Origin: Tannerellaceae bacterium
GTDB taxonomy: Bacteria > Bacteroidota > Bacteroidia > Bacteroidales > Tannerellaceae
Reading direction: 5' to 3'
NCBI GenBank assembly: GCA_031257015.1
Contig: JAIRPK010000062.1
Location: forward strand, 1-64,000
DNA: 64,000 bases
Part shown: in pieces, positions 44,709 through 54,202 of the stretch
How the letters are laid out: each line of letters starts with the position of its first letter
How positions within the stretch are numbered: position 1 is the first letter of the stretch
Made by a program: the position numbers and the translations under genes
The notes under the pieces: generated by a model
What the model was told of the DNA's origin: nothing
Seen by the model: only the letters and a program-made list of their open reading frames with translations
The model's database searches: none

Positions 44709-46925
44709 TCAAATCTTTACCGTCAGGCGACAAAGGAAATGCGTCCCGGCCTGGGCGAAATATCCGCTGTCGAGCATCCGCCGACCGTCGCTGATGTAGG
44801 AATATGCCCATCCGTTTGTTTCATATTTTGCATTAAAGAGGTTGTTGACTGTGACATCGACGGCGATTCCTTTTGTGTTGCGAAGAGGGAAATCGTAGCC
44901 TATACGCAAGCCGCTGATGAAGTAGGGGGCAATGGAGCGCTCGATGCTTGAGGAATTGTCGATATACTGGCGGCCAACATACTGTGAGGTCAGGGTGGCG
45001 GAATATCGGGCAAGCGAGAAGTCGAAAATGCTTGCGCCCGAAAGTGAGGGCGAGAAGGCGATGTCGGTCGTTCCGAGCGGCGTTGCGTCCTGCTTGCCTG
45101 TGTCATAATTTTCAATGTATTCGGTGAAATTGTTTATTTTATTGCGGCTGAGCGTTGCCGTTCCTCGCCATTCCAGCCAAGGGGCTATGCGTGCGCGGGC
45201 GGTCAGCTCTACTCCTGCTCGATAACTTTCCTTTATGTTCGAGGTCAGCGGCTCGCCTATCTCGCTGATTTTTCCGGAGAGGATAAGCTGGTTGTCATAA
45301 GCCATATAGTAGAAGTTGGCGCCGAGGGCAACGCCGGCTGTCTGATACTGGTATCCGGCTTCCCAGTCATGGAGGGTTTCGTAGGTCGGGCGTTCGGTCG
45401 GGGCTGCTTCCGTATAGTTATCCCTCGTAGGTTCGCGGTGAGCTACGGACAGGGAGGCGAAGAGGCTGTGGTTGCCGGGCGCATAGCTAAAGCCGACTTT
45501 GGGATTAAAGAAATCCCATTCCATATCGACGTTCAGATTGTCGCCTGCCTTGTCGTCACTTCCCTTTATTGTATAGGCTACGCCGCGGTACTGGAGGTCG
45601 GCGTAGGCATTGAGCGCCGGCGAGAGCGTAAGTGTAGCCTTGAGGAAGGAACTGTAATCGAGTTTATGTGCCTCGTTGCGGTAATATTCGTAGTTCGGCG
45701 CGGGAAGGGCGTTCGCTGCCTTCACCCACATAACTCGCCCATAGTGGTCGGCGGCATAGTTATTGACCGCAGCTCCGAAGGTTGCCTGGAGCATGTCGTT
45801 CCGATAGTTAAGGCTGTAAATTCCGCCATAGAAATCGCTGGCGACCCACTTGCGGCGAACGAGATCCGACCGCCTGTTCACGAGGCTGTCCGGTGCGATG
45901 TAGGGGGCAAGCTTGTAGGCGGAGAGTTTGGCGTTGGCCTTATAGTCTTCGTAATAGCCTGCGCCGGGGGTATAATGCAGCGTCGCGGTTGTGTTCCACT
46001 CGTCGCTCAGGCGGATGCTTCCGTTCAGGTGATAATGTTGCTGGCGATAGTTATCGGTCTGATTGTCGTAGAAGAGCTGCCTGCCGTTTTCATAGTAGAG
46101 GCCGCAGGGGTTGAACGTGCGTATGCCTTTTCGGAGAAGCGTGTCCGGGACGCCGTTCCAGGCCTGATACGTTTTTTCGTCACTGCCGAAAGTTTGGAAC
46201 CTGAGCATCGTGTTCTCTCCATACCATGAGGCGGAGAGGAACCATGACGACATCCGTGCCCAGGCTCTGTCGATGTAGCCGTCGCTTCTCACGTCCGAAT
46301 ATCTGGCGTCGAGCGCGAAATGGTTTCCGAGCAGTCCGGTTCCGACCTTAACCGTATGGCGGATAGTTCCGAACGAGCCGGCGGACAGGGTGTATTCTGC
46401 TCCGGGAGCGATGGCGGGCGGCTGTGTCTGCATGGCTACGGTTGCGCCGAAAGCTGCGGCTCCGTTAGTGGATGTTCCTGCCCCGCGCTGAATCTGGATA
46501 TTCTCGACCGAGGATGCAAAATCCGGCATGTTTACCCAGAAAACGGCTTGGGATTCGGCATCGTTGAGCGGCACTCCGTTTACGGTTATGTTTATCCGCG
46601 TAGCGTCTGTCCCGCGGATACGGAAGCCGGAGTAGCCGATTCCGGTTCCGGCGTCGGACGTAGAGATGACGGAAGGCGTCAGCGCGATAAGGGCGGGGAT
46701 TCCCTGTCCGTCGTTGGCTTTATTCAGTTCCGTTTTTGATAGATTGGCGAAAGCCACCGGCGTGGAGGCAGACGCTTTGGTAGCTGTAACTACGACTTCT
46801 TCGACAGCTACGGTTTTAGAGACTGCAAGGGAATCTTCCTGTTGACAGATTCTCCTGGATGCCGCTCCGGATAAAGAGGTAGCGGCAAAGAGCAAAATAA
46901 ATGCACTTTTCATTCTGTACTTCAT
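44709..46925 (-). CDS. TonB-dependent receptor, probably for thiamine
   Basis: A signal peptide (residues 1-26) is followed by a TonB-box-like VEEVVVTATK near 43, a plug domain with IRGTDATRINITVNGVPLNDAES near 105, and a beta-barrel ending F-L-C-R-L-T-V-K-I. About 738 residues. There is no CarboxypepD-like domain, so it is not a SusC. A TPP riboswitch precedes it, and the permease and kinase for thiamine follow, so it most likely imports thiamine or a derivative across the outer membrane. ATG 46925 was chosen; ATG 46913 is an alternative. Confidence 0.93.
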   Translation of the reverse strand: MKYRMKSAFILLFAATSLSGAASRRICQQEDSLAVSKTVAVEEVVVTATKASASTPVAFANLSKTELNKANDGQGIPALIALTPSVISTSDAGTGIGYSGFRIRGTDATRINITVNGVPLNDAESQAVFWVNMPDFASSVENIQIQRGAGTSTNGAAAFGATVAMQTQPPAIAPGAEYTLSAGSFGTIRHTVKVGTGLLGNHFALDARYSDVRSDGYIDRAWARMSSWFLSASWYGENTMLRFQTFGSDEKTYQAWNGVPDTLLRKGIRTFNPCGLYYENGRQLFYDNQTDNYRQQHYHLNGSIRLSDEWNTTATLHYTPGAGYYEDYKANAKLSAYKLAPYIAPDSLVNRRSDLVRRKWVASDFYGGIYSLNYRNDMLQATFGAAVNNYAADHYGRVMWVKAANALPAPNYEYYRNEAHKLDYSSFLKATLTLSPALNAYADLQYRGVAYTIKGSDDKAGDNLNVDMEWDFFNPKVGFSYAPGNHSLFASLSVAHREPTRDNYTEAAPTERPTYETLHDWEAGYQYQTAGVALGANFYYMAYDNQLILSGKISEIGEPLTSNIKESYRAGVELTARARIAPWLEWRGTATLSRNKINNFTEYIENYDTGKQDATPLGTTDIAFSPSLSGASIFDFSLARYSATLTSQYVGRQYIDNSSSIERSIAPYFISGLRIGYDFPLRNTKGIAVDVTVNNLFNAKYETNGWAYSYISDGRRMLDSGYFAQAGTHFLCRLTVKI

Positions 46926-46980
46926 TAAGTAGTTAGACAATATTCATGAATCGTACAGGAGTATAAGAGAAAGGACCTAA

Positions 46981-47068
46981 TCCCTACGGCGGCATTATCC
47001 GCATCAGGTTATATGGGTATAATCTCAGCCAGCGTTCGGCGAGGAGTTCGTCGTGTGCAGGCACCCCT
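46981..47068 (-). ncRNA. TPP riboswitch (THI element)
   Basis: The minus strand shows the conserved THI parts in order: GGGGTGCC, then GGCTGAGA followed by ACCC, ACCTGATGCGGATAATGCC, and CGTAGGGA. It lies 56 bases upstream of the receptor start and should reduce its expression when thiamine pyrophosphate is abundant. A near-consensus -7 box TACCTTCG lies just upstream. Confidence 0.96.
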
Positions 47069-47130
47069 TTAGTATTCGGCGCGAAGGTAGGTTATTTTTT
47101 CGAGAGAGCCATAAGTGTCCGGGGCTTTTC

Positions 47131-48174
47131 TCAGATGGAGATAGTCCGGCCTTCGGCGGAGCTTTGGAAGGCAGCTTCGATAATTCGGATTACGGGGAGG
47201 ACGGCGGCGGCATCTGTTTCCGGCGGCGTTCCTGTCGATATGGCGCGATAGATGTCATCGTAGAAACATCCGTAATTCCCCGGTATGGTTTCAATTTTCC
47301 CACGGAAATGAAGTCCGCTGATTTCGGTGTTGAGCACGCCCCAGTTTGCTTCCGGCTCTTCTCCCCAGCCTGGAGTAGCCGGTGTTGCGCCCTTCTTGAG
47401 GAGTTCCTCCTGTGGGTCGATGCCGTATTTAACAAAGGAGCCGGAATTGCCGTGGATATAGTATCGGGGCGTTTCTTCGCGCATGAGATAGCCGGCGCGT
47501 AAGGAAACTTTCAAACCCGGATACCTCAGGGAGATGTTGTAGTAGTCGTCCACAGCTCCTTTTTCTCGCAGTATGTCGATGTCGGCATATACGGACTGAG
47601 GCAGTCCGAAGAGCCGTACTGCCTGGTCAATCATGTGCGAGCCTAAATTGTACGTCATACCTACCCGGTGGGAGCTTCTCTCTTTCCAGGTATCCGGCTG
47701 GATATAGTTGCGGAATCGCTGGTATGAGGAATGAAATTCTACTACCCTCCCAAGGAGTTGAGCGTCAAGAAGCTTCCGGATGGTGAGGAAGTCGCCGTCC
47801 CATCGGCGGTTCTGGTAAACGGCAAGCATGAGGTTGCGCTCGCGGGCCAGGGCGATGAGGTTTTCGCCTTCATTTACGTCGAAAACAAACGGTTTTTCTA
47901 CGACTACATGCTTCCCGGCCATTAAGGCCATGCGGGAAAATTCGTAATGAGTGACGTCAGGCGTATTTACTATGACCAGTTGAATTTCGTTACGCTCCAG
48001 CATTTCTTCGTAAGAGCGGGCAATGAAAACTGAAGGGTATCTTGTGCTCGCGTTGTTCTTTGAGCGCTCGACGATGGTGTTAATCTCAAAAGATGGGTGG
48101 ATACTTAGGAAAGGGGCGTGGAATACGGAGCCGGACATCCCGTAGGAGGCTATCCCGGTTTGGATGGGCTTCAT
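47131..48174 (-). CDS. Gfo/Idh/MocA-family oxidoreductase
   Basis: An NAD(P)-dependent sugar oxidoreductase family member. The Rossmann motif is near residues 8-15 (ASYGMSGSVFHAPFL), the family Glu-Lys-Pro motif (VEKPFVFDVNEG) near 93, and the C-terminal alpha/beta domain begins about 125 with GRVVEFHSSYQRFRNY. Length 347 is normal. The start overlaps the ispF stop by 4 bases, so it is translated with the por operon. Its substrate is unknown, and its relation to secretion may be only positional. Confidence 0.92.
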   Translation of the reverse strand: MKPIQTGIASYGMSGSVFHAPFLSIHPSFEINTIVERSKNNASTRYPSVFIARSYEEMLERNEIQLVIVNTPDVTHYEFSRMALMAGKHVVVEKPFVFDVNEGENLIALARERNLMLAVYQNRRWDGDFLTIRKLLDAQLLGRVVEFHSSYQRFRNYIQPDTWKERSSHRVGMTYNLGSHMIDQAVRLFGLPQSVYADIDILREKGAVDDYYNISLRYPGLKVSLRAGYLMREETPRYYIHGNSGSFVKYGIDPQEELLKKGATPATPGWGEEPEANWGVLNTEISGLHFRGKIETIPGNYGCFYDDIYRAISTGTPPETDAAAVLPVIRIIEAAFQSSAEGRTISI

Positions 48175-48668
48175 ATAGTATTAATGTGTGTGCGGGAGCA
48201 GATGAGTGCGGATGCGTAAGCTGCCATTCCTTCCTCCCGTCCGGCGAAGCCGAGGTGCTCGGTGGTAGTGGCTTTTATGGATATATCGTCGATGGGGATT
48301 TGCATTACCGAGGCTAATGTCTCTCTCATGCGAGGGATGTATGGGCTTAACTTGGGTGATTGGGCGATTATGGTTGAGTCGATATTGCTTATCTCGTAGC
48401 CGGCGTCTCTTATCGCTTGTATTGTTCTGGTGAGGAGTATCTTGCTGTCTATTCCCTTATATTCTGCTGCCGTGTCGGGGAAGAGGACGCCTATGTCTCT
48501 TAAGCCGGCAGCTCCTAGCAGTGCATCGCAAATTGCATGGATTAGCACGTCTGCATCGCTATGTCCGTCAAGACCGAAAGGATGCTCGATACGGACGCCT
48601 CCGATAAAGAGTTCGCGACCGGCGGCAAGCGCATGCACGTCGTAGCCGAAGCCCGTTCGTATTTTCAT
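48171..48668 (-). CDS. ispF: 2-C-methyl-D-erythritol 2,4-cyclodiphosphate synthase
   Basis: The fifth enzyme of the MEP isoprenoid pathway. Zinc ligands lie in GYDVHAL near residue 8 and in DGHSDADVLIHAICDAL near 36-50; DIGVLFPDT and the C-terminal TTTEHLGFAGREEGMAAYA are also typical. 165 residues. It overlaps porV by 4 bases upstream and the oxidoreductase by 4 bases downstream. The order porU-porV-ispF matches Porphyromonas. Confidence 0.96.
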   Translation of the reverse strand: MKIRTGFGYDVHALAAGRELFIGGVRIEHPFGLDGHSDADVLIHAICDALLGAAGLRDIGVLFPDTAAEYKGIDSKILLTRTIQAIRDAGYEISNIDSTIIAQSPKLSPYIPRMRETLASVMQIPIDDISIKATTTEHLGFAGREEGMAAYASALICSRTHINTI

Positions 48669-49867
48669 TTGAAAAGATTCTTAATTCCATCCATGTCGAA
48701 GGACAGGGAGATGCGGAGCGTTTGGTCTAAAGGATTGCTAGGCACAGTACTGATAAGATATGCGGCATCTAGCTGCAAAGCACTCATGCGGAAGCCGGCG
48801 CCGAAAGAAAAATACTGCCGTGTTCCCTTGTCAGGGCTTTCATAATAATATCCTCCTCGCAGGAAAAACTGTTCGTTGTAACTATACTCGGCGCCCAGTG
48901 AGATGTTGATTTCCTTCAGCTCCTCGCTCAATCCGCCCGGTGCATCGTTAAAGGAGCGGAAGATTCCGCGCATGAAAGATGTATTGTTATACTCCGTTTT
49001 CGCCTTCTCATATATATCGTTCTCTTCTTGTGACGTGCCGGTTTTTATAGGTGGAGTAGGGACTAAATACTTGCTGAGGTCTAAATAGAAACCCAGACGG
49101 TTATAATCATCCAAAGGATATAAGAGGCCGGAGCCGATGCGTAAGGTCGTCGGGATAAACTGGTTAGTAGCTCCGCCGTCGTAGGATATTTTCGTACCGA
49201 TGTTCGATATATTGAATCCTAAAGTCCAAAGGCTTTCCGTGTTGCCGAGGAAGACATATTTCTCTACATATCCGGCCACGTCGGCAGCAAAGGAGTTGCC
49301 TGGCATCATCTCGTCGCTCTGGTCGCTCATGTCGGAACGTATATATCGGAAGGCGACGGCCATTGAGTAATTCTCGGACAACTTGCGGCTATAACTAAGG
49401 TCAACTGCCATTTCATAAGGATTCAGATAATTGTAGGGGATCTCATTGTTAGCGCCGCTCATGTAAAGAGGGATTTCGCCAAGAGTAAAATAACGCAGTG
49501 AAGCGCCCAACGCCTGATTGTCATTATTCCCCATCTTGTAGAATCCTGACATGTAGGCAAGTGCAATATCATTGACAAGCTGCCGAAGCCAAGGAGTATA
49601 AGATAGCCCCATCCCAGCTTTGCTGTAATTGAAAGCATATTTAGCGGGATTCCAGTACTGAGAAGCAATGTCCGAGCCATTGGCTACTCCATTGTCGCCC
49701 ATTCCGCCGCCACGGGCATCGGGGGCAATTGAAAGAGAAGGAACTGCTGTGCTGATTGGAGAGAATCGTTTGACTTCGTTTTCCTTTTGTCCTTGAGCGC
49801 GAACCGGAATTGTTGTACATAAAAGAAGGATGCCGTAGATATATCGTATGCTTATTTTCTTCATCAC
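48665..49867 (-). CDS. porV: Type IX secretion outer-membrane protein PorV (LptO)
   Basis: A signal peptide (residues 1-25) precedes the conserved N-terminal block with SIAPDARGGGMGDNGVA and ASQYWNPAKYAF, and a FadL-like beta-barrel with strands such as MGLSYTPWLRQLV and FFLRGGYYYES. 400 residues. PorV shuttles cargo from the translocon to the PorU attachment complex in the outer membrane. It lies 53 bases after porU. The neighbours and sequence make this identification strong. Confidence 0.94.
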   Translation of the reverse strand: MMKKISIRYIYGILLLCTTIPVRAQGQKENEVKRFSPISTAVPSLSIAPDARGGGMGDNGVANGSDIASQYWNPAKYAFNYSKAGMGLSYTPWLRQLVNDIALAYMSGFYKMGNNDNQALGASLRYFTLGEIPLYMSGANNEIPYNYLNPYEMAVDLSYSRKLSENYSMAVAFRYIRSDMSDQSDEMMPGNSFAADVAGYVEKYVFLGNTESLWTLGFNISNIGTKISYDGGATNQFIPTTLRIGSGLLYPLDDYNRLGFYLDLSKYLVPTPPIKTGTSQEENDIYEKAKTEYNNTSFMRGIFRSFNDAPGGLSEELKEINISLGAEYSYNEQFFLRGGYYYESPDKGTRQYFSFGAGFRMSALQLDAAYLISTVPSNPLDQTLRISLSFDMDGIKNLFK

Positions 49868-49920
49868 ATATATTATATTAATGTATTACAGACAACAATA
49901 TAAACTTGTTATTCACACGT

Positions 49921-52900
49921 TTATTGTGCCAGGATTACCATTTTGTTCGCCTTCGTCGTCTCCTCCGAATTGGAGGTGCGAAGTGAAGCGCGGTATATGT
50001 ATATGCCGGGGCGCAGGCGAGATCCGCTGCTTCCGCATAAATCCCAGTCAACTGTTATCACAGACTGCTCGGCGGGAGAGACGACTGAACGGCTGCTTTG
50101 CCATTGTTGCCGACCGTTCAGGTCATATACGCGCAAATCGACGGTTAGTTCGCTTTCGGGCATGTTGTGATAAATGCGAAACTGCAGATTATCGCGAGCT
50201 GGAACAGGCGAGGCAATCACGTTGGAAATAACAGGCTTCAATTCATCAGAGACCTCGAATGAGAATGAACGGGACGCTGGATTATTCAATACGTTCCAAA
50301 CCTTAAATTCTGCAACATGTTTCCCTTTAGCGAGGGATGGAATGGGGAATTGCACAATTCCTTCGCCCTCGGCGCCGGGCAAAAGCCGGCAGTAAGTATT
50401 AAGCGTATAAGTCAATGCCGGCTTATTGTCTATTGACAGAATAATATCGTGCCCGATGCCGCTTCCGCTTATATTTAATCCTTTCTTATCTCTTACGCGG
50501 GCGACAAAGAGGGGCGTCGGATTAACAACTCCTCCTTCGACGAAGGTCGAATCGTTGAGATACAATTGCACAATCTCCGGAACATCAGTTCCACTCCCGA
50601 CATCGCCGGAACCGCCAACAGTGAACTCGGAAAACGAACCGGCGGCTTCCATATTTGTAGTCTCCGACAAGGCATACAAACTCATCAGCCCGAAATCGCC
50701 GGAGTATGACATGTCCTTGGGAACTGTGAACGAGAAGGCGAACTTCCCGTCCTTGACGGCATCGCTCCCGACAAACAAGCGATTGGGGTAGTCGGTGAAG
50801 TCGAATGTCTCACCTGTACGGTTATTGTCGAGCGTTCGGCGTATCTGCCTGCTGTCAAATACCGTCGCATGGAGTGTTCCGTTGAAGCTGGATGCCAGGC
50901 TGCTGTCCGATGTGAGTATTTCTCCTTCCACCTTGATTTCTTCCAGAGCTTTGAAGGCGATTGCATCGTTGCCGGCGCCTGCCGGATGATTATTGATCTT
51001 TGTCACGCGGGCTATATTTTCCGGGACAGACAGGTGCATGGCCGGATCGCCTATCAAAATGAAATTAAACTTGTTCGTATTGCTAAACGCCGACTTGGCA
51101 AGTCTTACCGCATCCCCCAGCGCCGGCAGCTTTCCCTTCCCGTCTCGCTTAAAGAGTTCGGTGAAAAGGCGCGTGTTCAATTCTGAATTTTCCTGGGCAT
51201 AAACTACCCTCGTCGTCGTAAGCATTGCGATTCCTCCGCTCTTTTGGAGGAAGACATTCTCGCCTGCCGTTGTTTGAGGATGGTCAAAGCGGGTGAAATC
51301 GCAAGTCGCCGTTATCCACAGCGGAAGCCGGTCATGGGAAAATTCTGATATGTCCTGCGCCGTAAGGACGCTTTCATCGCTCCATTTCTCCGTATCGCCG
51401 TGCCCGGAATAATTGATGATGAGCAGGCCATCCCTCAACTGTTTCTTTATGCCATCGCGGATGTCCGGATATGTCGAGCCGATTTTTTTATAGGCGTCGA
51501 AGAACAACTTGCTAATCATAAATTCCGGATGCAATGCTCTGACGTAGTCCGCCAGTCTGTTTGCCGAATCGGCGTGCATCGTGCTGTATCGATCAACGCT
51601 GTTACCGTCGTCGGCAACGAAGGCGATCCTGTTCTTCCAGTCGCCCGACACCTTATTATCCATATATGCAATGACCTTGTCCACGGCGACGGTCGCTTCG
51701 GCCACAGTGCGGACGGGAAAGCGTCCCGTTCCGAGCTGGAGGGGGCCATAATTAAAAGATGTGGATGACAAAAAGCCGAAATAATCGTCGGTCACATACG
51801 AATATTGATTCAACGAATTAACCGACTGATAGGTTAGCAACATATTTTCCTTCTCCACTTTTTTCCATTCCGCCGTGAGGAAGCGATTGTCGTAAGACCC
51901 GTCGCCGAAGAGAAGCAAGTACTTTGGCCTGCTGTCCAAGTCAGCCGCACGATCATAAAGCATCTTCATAAACCGTCTGTAAGCCGTCGCATCGGAAGCG
52001 CCGCTTGAGAACTCATTATATATCTGTCCCGGAGTGACTACGAGTACGCGCAGCCCGTCATTCCCGTGTCGCCTGGCCAACCGCTCGGCCTGCGATGTAA
52101 AGGCATCGGCGGAGATGATGACCATATCGACGGGCGCTGTTCCGTGCAAATCCTGATTCTTTATCTCCCCGATCTTTGTCCATCCGCCCAGGGCGGCGTT
52201 CGTTTGAACAACAGCAAACTCCCTCAGGCTGCCGGCGGGAATGGTGAAGCTTCTTTCGCCTGACGAGAAGCTCGTTTCCATCACGAAGGGGGCCAGAGGA
52301 TCCGTCACGTCCAGTATCACAGTATTCTCATCAGTATTTTTAACGACAAAGCGGGACGCCCGGTTTATGGAAGCAACGCTGCGAAAAAACGTATAATCCC
52401 CGTAGCGACCGAGCGTCCTTTTGGCGTGGAGCCGAACGTAGTCGAGGAACACATTTTCATCCCCGGACTTGCTGTATGCTATCTCAATTTGTGGCTTTTC
52501 CTTCTTGCTGCCCAGCCATTCCGCCATTCCTTCGGATGCGATGGCCTTGACATAGTAATCATCATTCCCGGCGGAGACGCTGCGGAAGTTGAGAGTGAGC
52601 AACCTTTGTCCGTCAACAGACAGGTAAGCTGCGCCGGATGTATTTCTTGGTCTGGCAATAAAGCGCATGGTGATGCGGGCTGTATCATCCGTAATTCCGG
52701 ATATGTTCAGGGCGGCGTCCGTCAGCGTTTTGCTCCCACCGCCGGCAAAAGACTCGCCGTACAGCTCGCGACCGGATTCGTTAACCGAAACCAGATCTTC
52801 TTCATGCACCCTGTACTCGTCATAGACCGTGACGGAGGCGGCGTTGGGGAGCGTGGCCAGTGTTTCGCGCCTCATCTCCTTCCCGTCGGTTGCATCGGTT

Positions 52901-53304
52901 AAGAAATAGTAGCCGGCGGTGGAATAGGGATTGTTTGTATGGGTAAATGAGAGTGTAGAGGGGTTATATGTCCATTTCACCGTTCCCCTGCCATAAAACA
53001 GGATGAAGTCGCTGCCTCGATAAACGGCCGTCGCCGGAAGATCATCAATAAAGGGAAGCGAAAAATCTTCTTCCAGTGGCCAGCCTCCATATCCGTGCAC
53101 TGACACTTTCGCCGGGTCGGCAAAGCCCATATCCTTGAGTTCTGAATATTTTATCTTGTAAATCCCCGTCTGCTTCGTTTCAATCTTCACCCACTTCCCT
53201 TCGGCAAGCCGGGAGTGCGAGGCATACGTATCGGCTTTCGTCGGAACCGGAACGAACAACAAAGCTGCGAGCGCAACGGTCGCCACGGTCTTACGGACAT
53301 TCAT
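49921..53304 (-). CDS. porU: Type IX secretion sortase PorU (gingipain-like C25)
   Basis: PorU cleaves the C-terminal sorting domain of type IX cargo and attaches the mature protein to A-LPS at the cell surface. A signal peptide at MNVRKTVATVALAALL sets the start at ATG 53304. After beta-rich modules the C25 peptidase domain has the catalytic His in NYSGHGDTEKW near 636 and the catalytic Cys in TATCDFTRFD near 667, in the family order. The C-terminus is itself sorting-domain-like (DLRVYDLNGRQQWQSSR, ending N-K-M-V-I-L-A-Q). About 1127 residues. It lies upstream of porV. Confidence 0.94.
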   Translation of the reverse strand: MNVRKTVATVALAALLFVPVPTKADTYASHSRLAEGKWVKIETKQTGIYKIKYSELKDMGFADPAKVSVHGYGGWPLEEDFSLPFIDDLPATAVYRGSDFILFYGRGTVKWTYNPSTLSFTHTNNPYSTAGYYFLTDATDGKEMRRETLATLPNAASVTVYDEYRVHEEDLVSVNESGRELYGESFAGGGSKTLTDAALNISGITDDTARITMRFIARPRNTSGAAYLSVDGQRLLTLNFRSVSAGNDDYYVKAIASEGMAEWLGSKKEKPQIEIAYSKSGDENVFLDYVRLHAKRTLGRYGDYTFFRSVASINRASRFVVKNTDENTVILDVTDPLAPFVMETSFSSGERSFTIPAGSLREFAVVQTNAALGGWTKIGEIKNQDLHGTAPVDMVIISADAFTSQAERLARRHGNDGLRVLVVTPGQIYNEFSSGASDATAYRRFMKMLYDRAADLDSRPKYLLLFGDGSYDNRFLTAEWKKVEKENMLLTYQSVNSLNQYSYVTDDYFGFLSSTSFNYGPLQLGTGRFPVRTVAEATVAVDKVIAYMDNKVSGDWKNRIAFVADDGNSVDRYSTMHADSANRLADYVRALHPEFMISKLFFDAYKKIGSTYPDIRDGIKKQLRDGLLIINYSGHGDTEKWSDESVLTAQDISEFSHDRLPLWITATCDFTRFDHPQTTAGENVFLQKSGGIAMLTTTRVVYAQENSELNTRLFTELFKRDGKGKLPALGDAVRLAKSAFSNTNKFNFILIGDPAMHLSVPENIARVTKINNHPAGAGNDAIAFKALEEIKVEGEILTSDSSLASSFNGTLHATVFDSRQIRRTLDNNRTGETFDFTDYPNRLFVGSDAVKDGKFAFSFTVPKDMSYSGDFGLMSLYALSETTNMEAAGSFSEFTVGGSGDVGSGTDVPEIVQLYLNDSTFVEGGVVNPTPLFVARVRDKKGLNISGSGIGHDIILSIDNKPALTYTLNTYCRLLPGAEGEGIVQFPIPSLAKGKHVAEFKVWNVLNNPASRSFSFEVSDELKPVISNVIASPVPARDNLQFRIYHNMPESELTVDLRVYDLNGRQQWQSSRSVVSPAEQSVITVDWDLCGSSGSRLRPGIYIYRASLRTSNSEETTKANKMVILAQ

Positions 53305-53358
53305 GCCCTTCCATAATATATGTATACGTTCAATAATCATACGCTTGTTTCTGTGCAA

Positions 53359-53976
53359 TTATTTAATCTTAATGTCCAGCAACTTCCTGTCGCCGATATA
53401 TCCTTCCAGACTGTCGCCCTTCTTCACAGGGCCGACGCCCGCGGGGGTGCCGGTAAAGATCAGGTCGCCCATGCGGAGCGTAAAGAACCTGCTGGCATAC
53501 GCGATTATACTGTTTACGGAGAAGGTCATATCCGCCGTATTTCCGCTTTGCACCGTGTGGCCGTTTATGTCCAGCCGGAAGGACAGATTTTGAATCTCGC
53601 CGCCGATCTCGTCCAATCTTACAAAATCGCCGACGGCGGCGGAGTAGTCGAACGACTTGGAAATTTCCCATGGCATCCCCTCGCTGCGCAGCTGCCGTTG
53701 CAAATCTCTTGCAGTGAAGTCAATGCCGACCGTCGCATGGTTATAATATCTTCCGGCGAAGCGCTCTTCAATGTTCTTGCCCAACCGTTCGATACGGACG
53801 ATAATTTCGGTCTCGTACTGCAACTCCTCCGTAAAGTCAGGGATAAAAAAAGGCCTTCCGTTTTTCAAGAAAGCCGTGTCAGGCTTCATGAAAACAATCG
53901 GCTCAGAGTTGTTTGTCTCGCGCCCCATCTCCTTGTTATGCAAGGCATAATTCATTCCAACTAATATAATCTTCAT
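53359..53976 (-). CDS. Fumarylacetoacetate hydrolase-family protein
   Basis: A 205-residue small FAH-domain protein that starts MKIILVGMNYALHNKEMG. The FAH fold motifs are EPIVFMKPDTAF near 27, the metal site YETEIIVRIERLG near 55, AGRYYNHATVGIDFTARDLQ, and the C-terminal MGDLIFTGTPAGVGPVKKGD. The family contains oxaloacetate decarboxylases and acylpyruvate hydrolases; the exact reaction is unknown. It is probably the first gene of an operon with porU (54 bases downstream). The start codon lies four bases after its -7 box, so its mRNA is likely leaderless. Confidence 0.9.
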   Translation of the reverse strand: MKIILVGMNYALHNKEMGRETNNSEPIVFMKPDTAFLKNGRPFFIPDFTEELQYETEIIVRIERLGKNIEERFAGRYYNHATVGIDFTARDLQRQLRSEGMPWEISKSFDYSAAVGDFVRLDEIGGEIQNLSFRLDINGHTVQSGNTADMTFSVNSIIAYASRFFTLRMGDLIFTGTPAGVGPVKKGDSLEGYIGDRKLLDIKIK

Positions 53977-53980
53977 GTCG

Positions 53981-54012
53981 CAAAAGTAAACATAACGGGC
54001 GAGGAACACAAA
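53981..54012 (-). promoter_or_regulatory. Full promoter of the FAH-por operon, leaderless
   Basis: Minus strand TTTG (54009-54012), 20-base spacer, TACTTTTG (53981-53988), CGAC, then ATG at 53976. Both elements are present, so transcription should start at the initiation codon. Confidence 0.7.
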
Positions 54013-54202
54013 GTGAAAGTCCTCCGCCGTCGCGTCCGAATCCATCGGCAGGAATAGCGCGGCGTTCGACATGAGCCTGAAGTTGGAACTGGCGGACACA
54101 AGGTTGTAGAGCATTGATTAAAACTTTTTGCGGTTTAGCGTCTTTATGTTGATCTTATGGTTCATTGAGGATGCCGGGAAGTCCTTGTAATTGATCAAAA
54201 GC

